Source: Paenibacillus yonginensis (GTDB lineage: Bacteria; Bacillota; Bacilli; Paenibacillales; Paenibacillaceae). From it: 64,000 bases of DNA. The stretch's first letter is position 1. Each line of letters starts with the position of its first letter. The notes beneath the pieces were generated by a model. It saw only the letters and a program-made list of their open reading frames with translations, was not told the DNA's origin and searched no databases. Positions 9,227 through 18,192 of the stretch are shown here, piece by piece. The translations under genes were made by a program, and so were the position numbers. The stretch covers positions 4,410,001 through 4,474,000 of the forward strand of contig NZ_CP014167.1 of the NCBI RefSeq assembly GCF_001685395.1. Direction: 5' to 3'.

Positions 9227-10225
9227 ATGATTTATTACGGTATCGCCGGCTGCGGTCATATTGCGGCTAAACATATCGAAGCTATCCGGCGCACGGAAGG
9301 CGCCGTGTTAACCGCCATATGCGATCCCGATGCGAAGCGGCTTCATGAGGCTGCAGGCCGAACAGGAGCCGCTGCTTACGCCACCCTGGGGGATATGCTG
9401 GCCCAGGAAAAAAAGCTGGATGCCGTCTGCATCTGTACGCCCAGTGGCCTTCATGCCGAAATGGCCGTCATGGCGGCGCGCGCCGGCAGACATGTAGTGA
9501 TTGAGAAGCCGCTGGCGCTGACCGTGGAGGACGGCGAGTGGATCGCGAAGGCGGTTCGCCAAAGCGGAGTGAAAGCGGCGGTTGTGCATCCGAACCGGTA
9601 TCGTCCCGCGGTCAGGGAACTCAAAGCCGCCTTGGATCGCGGGTTGTTCGGCCGTCTCGGACACGTCAGCGCCGTGGTTAGGTGGAACCGGGATCAGGCG
9701 TATTACGATCAGGCAGCCTGGAGGGGCACCAAAGCCATGGACGGCGGCGTGCTGATGAACCAGGCGATTCACAGCCTGGATCTGCTGCTGTGGCTGTTCG
9801 GAGATGTGCGGCAGGTCAGCGCGATGGCGGAAACCCGGCTCCGCCGCATGGAAGCGGAGGATACGGCGCTGGCGCTGCTTCGCTTCGAGAGCGGCGTATT
9901 GGGCACAGTTGAAGCCTCAACGACCGTCTACGCCGGCAATCTGGAGGAGTCGATCAGCGTGTTCGGGGAAGACGGCTACGGGGTAATCGGCGGGAAGACG
10001 GCAAGCTGGATTCGCCACTGGCGCTGCAGCTCCATGAGTGAGGAAGAAGCGGCGGCGCTCATCCGGCTGATCGAAGCCGAGCCTTACGGCATCCCCGGCC
10101 ATGAACAGATAATCCGGGACATGACGGCTGCGATCCAGGAGGACCGGGAGCCGTCCGTAACGGTTGAGGATGGACTGCGCTCAGTACGGCTGGTTCTGGA
10201 TATTCTGGGGGCTGCCAAAAGCTAG
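9227..10225 (+). CDS. Gfo/Idh/MocA oxidoreductase, WlbA/WbpB-like
   Basis: 332 aa. Rossmann motif YGIAGCGHIAAKH at the N-terminus, catalytic-lysine motif VIEKPLAL near residue 95, then GGVLMNQAIHSLDLLLWLFG and NLEESISVFGEDGYGVIGG, close to the WlbA/WbpB group. Those enzymes oxidise C3 of UDP-GlcNAcA using NAD. The next three genes encode a UDP-sugar 6-dehydrogenase, a WbpD-like acetyltransferase and a DegT aminotransferase, the full set for UDP-2,3-diacetamido-2,3-dideoxyglucuronic acid, so this assignment rests on both sequence and context. The start at 9227 uses GAGGAGG 8 nt upstream; a longer frame from 9197 is less likely. Confidence 0.85.
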   Translation: MIYYGIAGCGHIAAKHIEAIRRTEGAVLTAICDPDAKRLHEAAGRTGAAAYATLGDMLAQEKKLDAVCICTPSGLHAEMAVMAARAGRHVVIEKPLALTVEDGEWIAKAVRQSGVKAAVVHPNRYRPAVRELKAALDRGLFGRLGHVSAVVRWNRDQAYYDQAAWRGTKAMDGGVLMNQAIHSLDLLLWLFGDVRQVSAMAETRLRRMEAEDTALALLRFESGVLGTVEASTTVYAGNLEESISVFGEDGYGVIGGKTASWIRHWRCSSMSEEEAAALIRLIEAEPYGIPGHEQIIRDMTAAIQEDREPSVTVEDGLRSVRLVLDILGAAKS

Positions 10226-10282
10226 GCGCCGAATTGGAAGTTATACAGAATTCACTTTAGTTGTTCAAAATGGGGGATAACG

Positions 10283-11620
10283 ATGGTGCGGGAATCGGTC
10301 GAACAAGAGCGGCACAAAGAAACGCTGCTCGCCAAATTCAGGAACAAAACGGCGGTCATAGGCGTCATCGGGCTTGGTTATGTAGGGCTGCCTCTGGCTG
10401 TGGAGAAAGCCAAAGCAGGCTTTCGCGTTATCGGCTTTGACGTCCAGGCCGCCAAAATTGACATGGTCAACCAGGGAATGAACTATATCGGGGATATCGT
10501 GGATGACGATTTAAGGGAGATGGTGGCCGCGGGGCAGCTGCGGGCGACGGCGGACTACGGTTTTATCGCCGAGGTCGATGCGGTGGCGATCTGCGTGCCA
10601 ACCCCGCTGGATAGTTATCAGCAGCCGGATACGAGCTATGTGGAGAACTCGGCGGCCGAAGCGGCCCGCTACCTCCATCCCGGCATGCTGGTTGTGCTGG
10701 AGAGCACCACTTATCCCGGAACCACCGAAGAGCTGGTCAAACCGGCGCTCGAGCAGTCCGGCCTGGTGTGCGGCGAAGACTTTTTCCTAGCCTATTCGCC
10801 GGAAAGGGTAGACCCCGGCAACCGGTTGTTTAACACCAAGAACACGCCCAAAGTGGTCGGCGGCGTGACTCCCGCCTGCTCAGAGGTCGCCGCGGCGCTG
10901 TACCGGGCGGTTTTGGAAGGCAGCGTGCACGTAGTCTCCAGCCCTTCCGTAGCTGAAATGGAGAAAATCTATGAAAATACTTTCCGCCATATCAACATCG
11001 CTTTGGCCAACGAGATGGCGCTGTTATGCAGCCGGATGGGAATCAATGTGTGGGAAGTGATCGAGGCGGCGAAGACGAAACCTTATGGCTTTATGGCTTT
11101 CTACCCCGGCCCGGGGCTCGGCGGGCACTGCATCCCGGTCGATCCGTTTTACCTGACCTGGAAAGCCCGCAAATACAGCTTTCATACCCGGCTGATCGAG
11201 CTGGCAGGCGAAATCAATCAGACCATGCCGGAGTTTGTGGTGCAGCGGATCGCCGAAATTCTGAACGAGCAGAGAAAGCCGCTGCACGGATCAATCGTTC
11301 ATGTGCTTGGCGTGGCTTATAAAAAGGACATTGATGATTACCGGGAATCTCCGGCGCTTCACATTATCGGTCTGCTTGAAGCCAGAGGGGCTAGGGTCCG
11401 AGTCAGCGACACCCATATCCCGAGCTTCCATAGGGGAGGGACGTTTTACGAATGCGTGCGGGTAACGGAGGAGCTGCTGGCAGAAGCTGACCTTGCCGTC
11501 CTTACAACCGACCATTCCGGCTTTGATTACGACATGCTTGCAGACAGCAGAACGCCGTTGTTCGACACCCGCAACGCCCTCCGCGGCAAAAGGAAGCCGG
11601 AGCACTACTATTTGCTGTAA
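10283..11620 (+). CDS. UDP-N-acetylglucosamine 6-dehydrogenase, WbpA-like
   Basis: 445 aa, nucleotide-sugar dehydrogenase that oxidises C6 of a UDP-sugar to the uronic acid with two NAD. NAD-binding motif VIGVIGLGYVGLPLA near residue 26, ICVPTPLD near residue 108, LESTTYPGTTEEL, AYSPERVDPGN, and the catalytic-cysteine motif GLGGHCIPVDPFYL near residue 280. The SPERVDPGN and GHCIPVDP wording matches the UDP-GlcNAc/UDP-ManNAc dehydrogenase branch rather than UDP-glucose dehydrogenase. It is flanked by WbpB-, WbpD- and WbpE-like genes, supporting UDP-GlcNAc as the substrate. GGGGGAT lies just upstream of ATG 10283. Confidence 0.92.
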   Translation: MVRESVEQERHKETLLAKFRNKTAVIGVIGLGYVGLPLAVEKAKAGFRVIGFDVQAAKIDMVNQGMNYIGDIVDDDLREMVAAGQLRATADYGFIAEVDAVAICVPTPLDSYQQPDTSYVENSAAEAARYLHPGMLVVLESTTYPGTTEELVKPALEQSGLVCGEDFFLAYSPERVDPGNRLFNTKNTPKVVGGVTPACSEVAAALYRAVLEGSVHVVSSPSVAEMEKIYENTFRHINIALANEMALLCSRMGINVWEVIEAAKTKPYGFMAFYPGPGLGGHCIPVDPFYLTWKARKYSFHTRLIELAGEINQTMPEFVVQRIAEILNEQRKPLHGSIVHVLGVAYKKDIDDYRESPALHIIGLLEARGARVRVSDTHIPSFHRGGTFYECVRVTEELLAEADLAVLTTDHSGFDYDMLADSRTPLFDTRNALRGKRKPEHYYLL

Positions 11621-11656
11621 CAAGAGTTCAAAATGCTGAGCAAAGGAGCGGGCGCT

Positions 11657-12241
11657 ATGGGGGATTATTTTGCGCATCCGACAGCGGTGATCGATGACGG
11701 CGCCGAAATCGGCGAAGGGACAAAGATATGGCATTACAGCCACATCTCCGCCCGGGCGGTGATCGGACGAGGCTGCAGCCTGGGGCAAAACGTGTATGTG
11801 GCGGATCGGGTTATGATCGGCAGCGGCGTCAAAATTCAGAATAATGTATCCGTCTATGAAGGAGTAGAGCTGGAGGACGACGTGTTCTGCGGTCCCAGCA
11901 TGGTATTTACGAATGTGCGGACACCGCGGTCTGCTTTTCCCCGGAACACAAGCAAGGACTATCACCGGACACTCGTCAAAAAAGGGGCTGCCATCGGGGC
12001 TAACGCCACCGTGGTGTGCGGCGTCACAATCGGCGAATGGGCGTTTGTCGCCGCCGGAGCGGTCGTGACCCGCGATGTTCCGGCTTACGCCTGCGTCGCC
12101 GGTGTTCCGGCCAGGCGGATCGGATGGACCTGCCAATGTGGAGGCCGGTTAAAGTTCGAGCTTGCGGCCGCGTGCTGTCCGGACTGCGGAAGACAGTACG
12201 TAAGGGAAGACGGCTGTATCGTCAAATTAAGGGAGGAATAA
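11657..12241 (+). CDS. UDP-sugar N-acetyltransferase, WbpD-like
   Basis: 194-aa left-handed beta-helix acetyltransferase. Hexapeptide turns run through [60 protein letters not shown] and [20 protein letters not shown], the standard order for WbpD/WlbB. Those enzymes acetylate the 3-amino group of UDP-GlcNAc3NA. After the helix the protein carries a short extension with four cysteines (CQCGG ... CCPDCGRQY) resembling a zinc ribbon, which is an addition to the core fold. The start at ATG 11657 is preceded by AAAGGAG; an earlier ATG at 11633 lacks a site. It ends 2 nt before the aminotransferase start. Confidence 0.9.
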   Translation: MGDYFAHPTAVIDDGAEIGEGTKIWHYSHISARAVIGRGCSLGQNVYVADRVMIGSGVKIQNNVSVYEGVELEDDVFCGPSMVFTNVRTPRSAFPRNTSKDYHRTLVKKGAAIGANATVVCGVTIGEWAFVAAGAVVTRDVPAYACVAGVPARRIGWTCQCGGRLKFELAAACCPDCGRQYVREDGCIVKLREE

Positions 12242-12243
12242 CG

Positions 12244-13368
12244 ATGGAAACTCGGCGGATGAGCCGTGAACGGATTCCGGTGCTTGATCTGAGCCGTGAG
12301 GTCCGGGAACTGAAGCCCCGGATTCTGCAGGCGGTCGAGGGTGTTTTGGACAAAGGCGTTTTTATTATGGGCGAGCAGGTAAAACGGCTGGAGCAGGAGT
12401 GCGCCGCCGAACTGGACGCCGCTTATGCAGTTGCACTGAACTCGGGCACGGACGCGCTGATGATTGCGCTGCTGGCAGCCGGGATCGGACCGGGAGACGA
12501 GGTGATTACGACCCCGTTTACGTTCTTTGCCACTGCCGAAGCGATCAGCCGGGCAGGAGCAGAGCCGGTATTCGTGGATGTGGATCCGGATACCTTTAAC
12601 CTGGATCTGGTCCAGCTGGAGCGGGCTATCACGCCGCGGACAAAAGCAGTCATTCCCGTGCATCTGTTTGGACAAACGGCCGACATGAAGGGACTTATGG
12701 AGATTGCGGAAGCCTGCGGGCTGCTGGTAATTGAAGATGCCGCGCAGGCATTTGGAGCTGAGCATCTGGGCCGAAAGGCCGGCACGATCGGCCATATGGG
12801 CTGTTTCTCTTTCTTCCCTTCCAAGAACCTTGGCGCGTACGGGGACGGAGGCCTGCTGGTCACGAACGATGCAGATCTGGCGGAGAAAGCCCGGATGCTG
12901 CGGGCTCACGGCTCGCGGATCAAATATTACAACGAAATGATTGGCTTCAATTCCAGGCTGGACGAGATGCAAGCGGCCATTCTCCGGGTTAAGCTGCCAT
13001 ATACCGCGGAATGGAACGAACGCCGCCGCCGGGCTGCTTCCCTGTATAACAAATTGCTCGGCGATATTCCCGAGCTGCAATGCCCGGCTGAAGCAATCGG
13101 TATGAAGCATGTATACCACCAATATACGCTGCGGGTGAAGAAGGGCCGGAGAGACGGTCTGCAGGCCGCCTTGGAGGAGGCCGGCATCAGCACCGCCGTT
13201 TATTACCCGGTTCCTGTACACCGGCTGCCGGTCTACGCTGCGCTGAAGATGTCTCTGCCTGTTGCCGAGCAGTTGGCGAATGAAGTGCTGTCGCTGCCGA
13301 TCGGCCCTTATTTGGATACGGAAACGCAGCTGTTTATTGCCGGAAATATTGCGGAATATTTCCGTTAA
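12244..13368 (+). CDS. DegT/DnrJ/EryC1 aminotransferase, WbpE-like
   Basis: 374-aa PLP-dependent sugar aminotransferase, expected to convert the 3-keto UDP-sugar made by the WbpB-like enzyme into the 3-amino sugar. Visible motifs are ALNSGTDALMIALLAAGIGP (cofactor phosphate region), VIEDAAQAFGAEHLG, and the internal aldimine lysine in FSFFPSKNLGAYGDGG, followed by GFNSRLDEMQAAIL and the C-terminal HQYTLRV and YYPVPVHRLP. The start is ATG 12244, 7 nt after GGGAGGA. A much longer frame upstream overlaps the whole end of the acetyltransferase gene and is not credible. It is the fourth and last gene of the diacetamido-uronic acid set. Confidence 0.92.
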   Translation: METRRMSRERIPVLDLSREVRELKPRILQAVEGVLDKGVFIMGEQVKRLEQECAAELDAAYAVALNSGTDALMIALLAAGIGPGDEVITTPFTFFATAEAISRAGAEPVFVDVDPDTFNLDLVQLERAITPRTKAVIPVHLFGQTADMKGLMEIAEACGLLVIEDAAQAFGAEHLGRKAGTIGHMGCFSFFPSKNLGAYGDGGLLVTNDADLAEKARMLRAHGSRIKYYNEMIGFNSRLDEMQAAILRVKLPYTAEWNERRRRAASLYNKLLGDIPELQCPAEAIGMKHVYHQYTLRVKKGRRDGLQAALEEAGISTAVYYPVPVHRLPVYAALKMSLPVAEQLANEVLSLPIGPYLDTETQLFIAGNIAEYFR

Positions 13369-13374
13369 CCCCCT

Positions 13375-14970
13375 ATGGCTGACCGTGCGAAAGTCCGTAT
13401 GACCAGCCGGCGGAGCGCCCGAGAGATCGTCCGCGGGAGTACCCGGAGGATCGCCGGAATAACGGCGACCCTGACCGGGAGACGTAAGAGCACTCGCCTA
13501 ACCGCCTGCCTGAAAAGGCTGCCGATTGACCGATTTATCCGGAATGTCGCCGTGCTGGCCGGGGGCACGCTGCTTAGCCAGATTTTGATCTTTGCCGCAC
13601 TGCCGCTGCTTACCCGGCTTTATACACCCGAAGAATACGGCACCTTCTCGATGTATGTGTCCATGATTGGCATGCTTTTGATGCTTGTATCCTTTGCGTA
13701 CGAATATGCGATTACGCTGCCGGAGGATGACCGGACAGCCTCGGAAATCGTCCGGTTGTGCCTGCTGATTTGCGTTGCCGTAAGCCTTCTGGTGTTCGCC
13801 GCCATGGCAGTGCTTCGGCGGCCGCTCGGCCGCTGGCTGAATGAACCGGATCTGCCGAATTATTTCGTGCTGTTTGCGGTAAGCCTGCTGGCCTCCGGCT
13901 TCTACCAGATCTTAAGCACCTGGGCTGTGCGCAAACAGTATTTTCGCCGGCTCTCCCGTACCAAATACACGCAGAGCATCGGCCAGATCGGCGGCCAGCT
14001 TGCGTTTAGCCTGCTCCACCCGGGCCCGGTGGGACTGATCGCCGGAGATATTGCGGGCCGTTCGGGAGGGCTGCTGCCGCTTTGGCGCCAGTGGCGCAGG
14101 GACCATGCCGCCTCACAGGGGACAGAACAGGAGGTTTCTCAGGCTGGCGGCCTGACACCCGGCCGGTTAGCCGGGCAAACGGCTGATTCACAAGCGGCTT
14201 TGACGGACTCCGGGACTGCGGCGTTCATGGTGTTCATGCAAAGGCGTTTAGGCTGGAGCCGCCTCAAAGAGGTGGCCTGGCGGTATCGCCGTTTCCCCCA
14301 ATTGTCGCTGGCCTCCAATGTACTGAACAGCATAGGAATTTATCTGCCAACCGTGCTGCTGGCCGCTTTCTATGGGACATCGGCTGCGGGCCTGTTCGCG
14401 CTGGGCCAGCGTATTCTCGGCGCGCCGATGACGCTGCTGGTCAGCGCCGTCCGCAGCGTTTATCTGGCGGAATCGTCGGCATACATGCAGACGGATCCAT
14501 CCAGACTGGTGCCGCTCTTCAGACGGACGGTGCTCCAGATGCTCGCTGCCGGGGCGGCGATCCTCATTTTGTTTGTGGGAATAGCTCCGTTTGTGTTTGC
14601 TCCTTTATTCGGAGAGGAATGGAGCGGTTCTGCCGGTTATATCCGGCTGATGTCGGTCATGTACCTGGGCCAGTTCGTCGCCAATGCGGTCGGAACAACC
14701 ATTGATGTGATGGAACGCCAGGATCTGCACCTGCTGCGCGAGATCATCCGGACGGTTATGATCCTCGGAGCCATTCTGGGGGCCCGTTACAGCGGGCAGG
14801 ATGCAGGCACAGCTGTACTTCTGTTCAGCGCCGCTTCTACGGCCGGTTATATCCTGCATTTGGTTTTGTCCTGGTGGTCGATCCGCAAATACGGAGTCCT
14901 GAAGGCTGGGCCGAAATCCGATGAGAGTCTTCCCGGTCCGGCCGAAGGCTTGCAGGGCGGCGGGGATTAA
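13375..14970 (+). CDS. Polysaccharide flippase (Wzx, MATE/MOP superfamily)
   Basis: 531 aa with about 12 hydrophobic segments and the flippase opening FIRNVAVLAGGTLLSQILIF followed by LPLLTRLYTPEEYGTFSMYV, as in Wzx proteins that move lipid-linked repeat units across the membrane. Two oddities are visible. The first 45 residues are strongly basic (many R, S, T), so the true start may lie further in; the site before ATG 13375 is weak. A loop at about residues 240-285 is a low-complexity G/Q/T/A stretch between membrane halves, unlike normal family members. It starts 6 nt after the aminotransferase stop. Confidence 0.85.
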   Translation: MADRAKVRMTSRRSAREIVRGSTRRIAGITATLTGRRKSTRLTACLKRLPIDRFIRNVAVLAGGTLLSQILIFAALPLLTRLYTPEEYGTFSMYVSMIGMLLMLVSFAYEYAITLPEDDRTASEIVRLCLLICVAVSLLVFAAMAVLRRPLGRWLNEPDLPNYFVLFAVSLLASGFYQILSTWAVRKQYFRRLSRTKYTQSIGQIGGQLAFSLLHPGPVGLIAGDIAGRSGGLLPLWRQWRRDHAASQGTEQEVSQAGGLTPGRLAGQTADSQAALTDSGTAAFMVFMQRRLGWSRLKEVAWRYRRFPQLSLASNVLNSIGIYLPTVLLAAFYGTSAAGLFALGQRILGAPMTLLVSAVRSVYLAESSAYMQTDPSRLVPLFRRTVLQMLAAGAAILILFVGIAPFVFAPLFGEEWSGSAGYIRLMSVMYLGQFVANAVGTTIDVMERQDLHLLREIIRTVMILGAILGARYSGQDAGTAVLLFSAASTAGYILHLVLSWWSIRKYGVLKAGPKSDESLPGPAEGLQGGGD

Positions 14971-15007
14971 GAGAATCGGAGAACCCTGTAAGGAGGTTAT
15001 ATTGCCT

Positions 15008-16798
15008 ATGCTGATGCTGATCCTGCGTTCCCCCCGGCAGCGTAAGCCGGAGAGAGCATATATCTATGAGGTGCTGCTGGGCGAGTTCCTCGGCCTGCCT
15101 TACAGGGTGGAGTACGAAGACCGCAGCAGCATTGAAATCACGGTTCAGGAGGACCGTGGGAGGGGCAGTGGGCACGGAGGCGGAGAAGCCGGTGACGTCA
15201 CGTTGTTGTCTCGTAGGCTGTCGGCACAGGGCGCCTGGAATGATGGAGGGGAAGTGAACGGGAGCGTAAACGGAAGTGTGCTGGAGCTGGCCGACGTGCT
15301 GTTTCAAATGCCGGAGGGAGACTGGCTGACCCCGCGTTCGCTGCCGCGGCTTCCGCTGGTTCACTGGGATGCCGGCCGGGCGGCCGGACTGGGACTCGAA
15401 CTTCCCTCCGGTCTGCTGAACACGCGGGGAATTCCCGTTCTGTACGGATTGGGGCCAAACGCGGCGTTCAGCTCTAGCGATAAGGAGGGGCAGCGCTCCC
15501 GCCCAAGCCGCTTATATCTGGAGCGTACACCCAAGGGGCTGTGGTGCGGGATCGATTTGTTCGGGGGCAGCTTCTTTATGCTGACGAGATACGAGGAGCT
15601 GGCCGATCCTTCGGGCCGCGACCGGCATGACCGGGCGACTGCGGCCGGTTCCATAGCGGCGAGAGCCGGATTCTTGAACCGGCCGATCGTAAATGAATAC
15701 GCCGAGCTGCTGTGGGCGGGGCTCTGCTGCCTCTGGCCCGGCCTGCAGCGCCGGAAGCGCCGGCTGAGGCTTACGGTCAGCCATGACGTGGATGTCCCTT
15801 ATCTCGCGCTGCGCCGCAGCGGAGGAAGCCTGCTGAAAGAAAGCCTGGCCGATTTGCTCCGGCGCAGGAGCCTGGAGCCGGCCTTGCGTAAGGCCCGGAC
15901 GCTGCTGCACCGCGCCGGCGATTATAGGGCAGACCCGTTTAATCGCTTTGCCTGGCTGATGTCGCTGAGCGAAATGGCGGGTGTCCAGAGTTCTTTCTAC
16001 TTCATTACAGAAGAGACGGCTCCCGGGCTTGACGGCAATTACACGATGGCAGACCCGGAAATCCGTGGTCTGCTGCGGGAAATTCACCTTCGGGGCCACC
16101 GGATCGGGCTGCATCCGGGGTATCAAACCTACTTGCATCCAGAGCGGATTACCCGGCAGTTCGGTCTTCTTCGCGAGGCGGCCGAAGCTGTGGGCATCCG
16201 TCAGGACGTATGGGGCGGGCGCCAGCATTACCTGCGCTGGAGAGCGCCGGACACCTGGCAGCACTGGGAAGCAGCGGGGCTCGATTATGACAGCACCTTG
16301 AGTTATGCGGACCAGGCGGGTTTCCGCTGCGGCACCTGCTACGAATACCCCGTGTTTAATCTCCGTACCCGGCAGATGCTCCGTCTCCGGGAGCGCCCTT
16401 TAATCGTGATGGACCAATCGATTCTGCATCCCGATTACATGGGACTTTACGGAAAAGCGGCTGTTCAAGCCATGCGTCATTATTTTGAACAGTGTGCGGC
16501 TTACGCAGGGGAATTTACCTTGCTGTGGCACAACAGTCAGCTGGTGCGGCGGGCTGACCGGCGGCTGTACCGGGACTGCCTGAGCTGGTTTCAACAAGGC
16601 GCCGAGAGTCCCGGGAGCCCCAACAGCCCCGACAGTCCGGACAGTTCCAGGAGCTCCGATAGCACGGAGAGTAAGCGGCGGGCTTATGCCCATCGGTTCA
16701 AAGATACCGAAGAGATTCAGCATAACCAAGACGATAAGTCTAATTCGGACAGCCTGGCGGTTCCGATCGGATTTGCCGGCAGGAGATCGAGGAGGTGA
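15008..16798 (+). CDS. Polysaccharide deacetylase-family protein with N-terminal extension
   Basis: 596 aa. The C-terminal half is a NodB-like deacetylase domain: RLTVSHDVDVPYLAL near residue 257 (the metal-binding Asp pair) and RGHRIGLHPGYQTYLHPER near 368. The N-terminal 200 residues (YIYEVLLGEFLGLPYRVEYE onwards) match the arrangement seen upstream of such domains in exopolysaccharide loci. A glycine/serine-rich insert lies at about residues 48-94, and the C-terminal tail from about 530 is an S/P/D-rich low-complexity stretch. The strong AAGGAGG at 14990-14996 could serve ATG 15008 (11 nt) or TTG 15002 (5 nt). The gene overlaps no neighbour except for the ribosome binding site of the next gene. 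Confidence 0.82.
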   Translation: MLMLILRSPRQRKPERAYIYEVLLGEFLGLPYRVEYEDRSSIEITVQEDRGRGSGHGGGEAGDVTLLSRRLSAQGAWNDGGEVNGSVNGSVLELADVLFQMPEGDWLTPRSLPRLPLVHWDAGRAAGLGLELPSGLLNTRGIPVLYGLGPNAAFSSSDKEGQRSRPSRLYLERTPKGLWCGIDLFGGSFFMLTRYEELADPSGRDRHDRATAAGSIAARAGFLNRPIVNEYAELLWAGLCCLWPGLQRRKRRLRLTVSHDVDVPYLALRRSGGSLLKESLADLLRRRSLEPALRKARTLLHRAGDYRADPFNRFAWLMSLSEMAGVQSSFYFITEETAPGLDGNYTMADPEIRGLLREIHLRGHRIGLHPGYQTYLHPERITRQFGLLREAAEAVGIRQDVWGGRQHYLRWRAPDTWQHWEAAGLDYDSTLSYADQAGFRCGTCYEYPVFNLRTRQMLRLRERPLIVMDQSILHPDYMGLYGKAAVQAMRHYFEQCAAYAGEFTLLWHNSQLVRRADRRLYRDCLSWFQQGAESPGSPNSPDSPDSSRSSDSTESKRRAYAHRFKDTEEIQHNQDDKSNSDSLAVPIGFAGRRSRR

Positions 16799-16803
16799 AG
16801 GGC

Positions 16804-18192
16804 GTGAGAATTGCTTATTTGATTCATTGGAATGAAGGGGCCGAAAGCGGAGTGCTGAAAAAGGTCATGCACCAGGTCACCGAATGGCGGCAGCAGGGGC
16901 ATCAGCCTGCGCTGTTCCTGTTTACCTGCCGGCCCAACGAGGACTGGAGCCGCGCGTGTGCGGAAGCCGGGATTGAACTGACGGTTCAGGTCTATAAAGG
17001 GTACTCAGGCCGTATGGCCGACTTCGGCTTGCTTGCCAAAAAGGTTCGGAGATGGCAGCCGGAAGTGCTGTACCATCGTTTCGACTTGTATTATCTCGCC
17101 CTTCCGGGTCTGCTGCGGGCCGTTCCTTCGGTGCTGGAGATCAACACCAATGATATGGCCGAGCTGCGGATGGAGCAGGGGTTCCGTTATTATTACCATT
17201 CCTTTACGAGAGGAAAAGTTCTGTCCGCTGCGGACGGCCACGTCTATGTGAGCCGCGAGCTGTCTGAAAGCGAGCATTACCGCCCGTTTGCGAAGCCCTC
17301 CATGGTGATCGGCAACGGGATTCAGCTGGAAGCGGCTGGTGATGGTCCCGTAGCCGGCGAACGAGACAACAAAGAGGCTGCCGAGCAGGAGGAAGACGCA
17401 GTCAGCCCCCGGGCTCCCCGGCTGGTCTTCATGGGGTCGGCGGGTCAGTCCTGGCATGGACTTGATCATATCGCCGAATTGGCTTCGCTCAAACCGGATT
17501 GGAGGTTTGACCTGATCGGCGTGGAAGCCGGTGAGCTCGAAGGACTCCGGATCTATGGGGCTGATGACTCGCAGAGTTCAGCGGGACTCGGTTCCAAGTC
17601 CCAGGATTTCGTTAAGGCAGGTGAGCGGCCGAAGGTCCGGGTTGCTTCCAGGACAGGCAGTACATCAGGGGTTGCGGAGACTGGAGCTGGGGCCACGGAG
17701 GAGTCCAGTCAACGCCCATCAGCGTTAGCGGGAGAACCAGCTTCCGGAGATCCGGCAAAGGGGAAGGGGGCGGGCACAGAACTTCCGCAGAACCTTTTTT
17801 TCCACGGTAAAATGACCCGCAGCGCCTATCAGCCCCTGCTTGATCAAGCGGATATCGCCGTAGGTACGCTGGCTTTGTACCGCAAGCATATGACGGAAGC
17901 GTCCCCTTTGAAGGTCCGGGAGTATTTGGCCAACGGGCTGCCGGTAATCATGGCCTATGAGGATACCGACTTTCCGGCAGAGGTTCCATTTCTATTAAAG
18001 CTCCCGGCCGAACCCGATCTAATACGCAGGCATTTAGGCAAGATCGAGCAGTTCGTGGAGGCGTGGAAGGGCCGGAGAATCGGCAGGGAACAGGTCTCCC
18101 ATTTGGACACGCGCTTTAAGGAGGCCGTGCGTCTTCGGTTCATGGAGCATATAGCCGCTCTGCGCACCGGCGGGAATGGGAGCGGACCATGA
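16804..18192 (+). CDS. Glycosyltransferase, GT-B fold, with low-complexity insert
   Basis: 462 aa. The start MRIAYLIHWNEGAESGVLKK and the later VLYHRFDLYYLALPGLLR, SVLEINTNDMAEL and VIGNGIQL are family-4-like. The C-terminal domain has LVFMGSAGQSWHGLDHIAEL and KHMTEASPLKVREYLANGLP, which holds the usual E-x-S-P/KxxEY nucleotide-sugar site. Between strands of the C-terminal domain (about residues 250-325) lies a stretch rich in S, G, A and E that no normal family member carries. I chose GTG 16804 since GAGGAGGTGA sits 9 nt upstream; a GTG at 16795 would fall within that site. It overlaps the polymerase gene by ATGA. Confidence 0.82.
   Translation: MRIAYLIHWNEGAESGVLKKVMHQVTEWRQQGHQPALFLFTCRPNEDWSRACAEAGIELTVQVYKGYSGRMADFGLLAKKVRRWQPEVLYHRFDLYYLALPGLLRAVPSVLEINTNDMAELRMEQGFRYYYHSFTRGKVLSAADGHVYVSRELSESEHYRPFAKPSMVIGNGIQLEAAGDGPVAGERDNKEAAEQEEDAVSPRAPRLVFMGSAGQSWHGLDHIAELASLKPDWRFDLIGVEAGELEGLRIYGADDSQSSAGLGSKSQDFVKAGERPKVRVASRTGSTSGVAETGAGATEESSQRPSALAGEPASGDPAKGKGAGTELPQNLFFHGKMTRSAYQPLLDQADIAVGTLALYRKHMTEASPLKVREYLANGLPVIMAYEDTDFPAEVPFLLKLPAEPDLIRRHLGKIEQFVEAWKGRRIGREQVSHLDTRFKEAVRLRFMEHIAALRTGGNGSGP

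Noticed and set aside
12016-12243. Long N-terminal extension of the aminotransferase
   Set aside because: It overlaps the acetyltransferase gene in another frame, and ATG 12244 has a good ribosome binding site.
16600-16720. Tandem repeat array
   Set aside because: It is the coding repeat of the S/P/D tail of the deacetylase, not a DNA repeat element or CRISPR.
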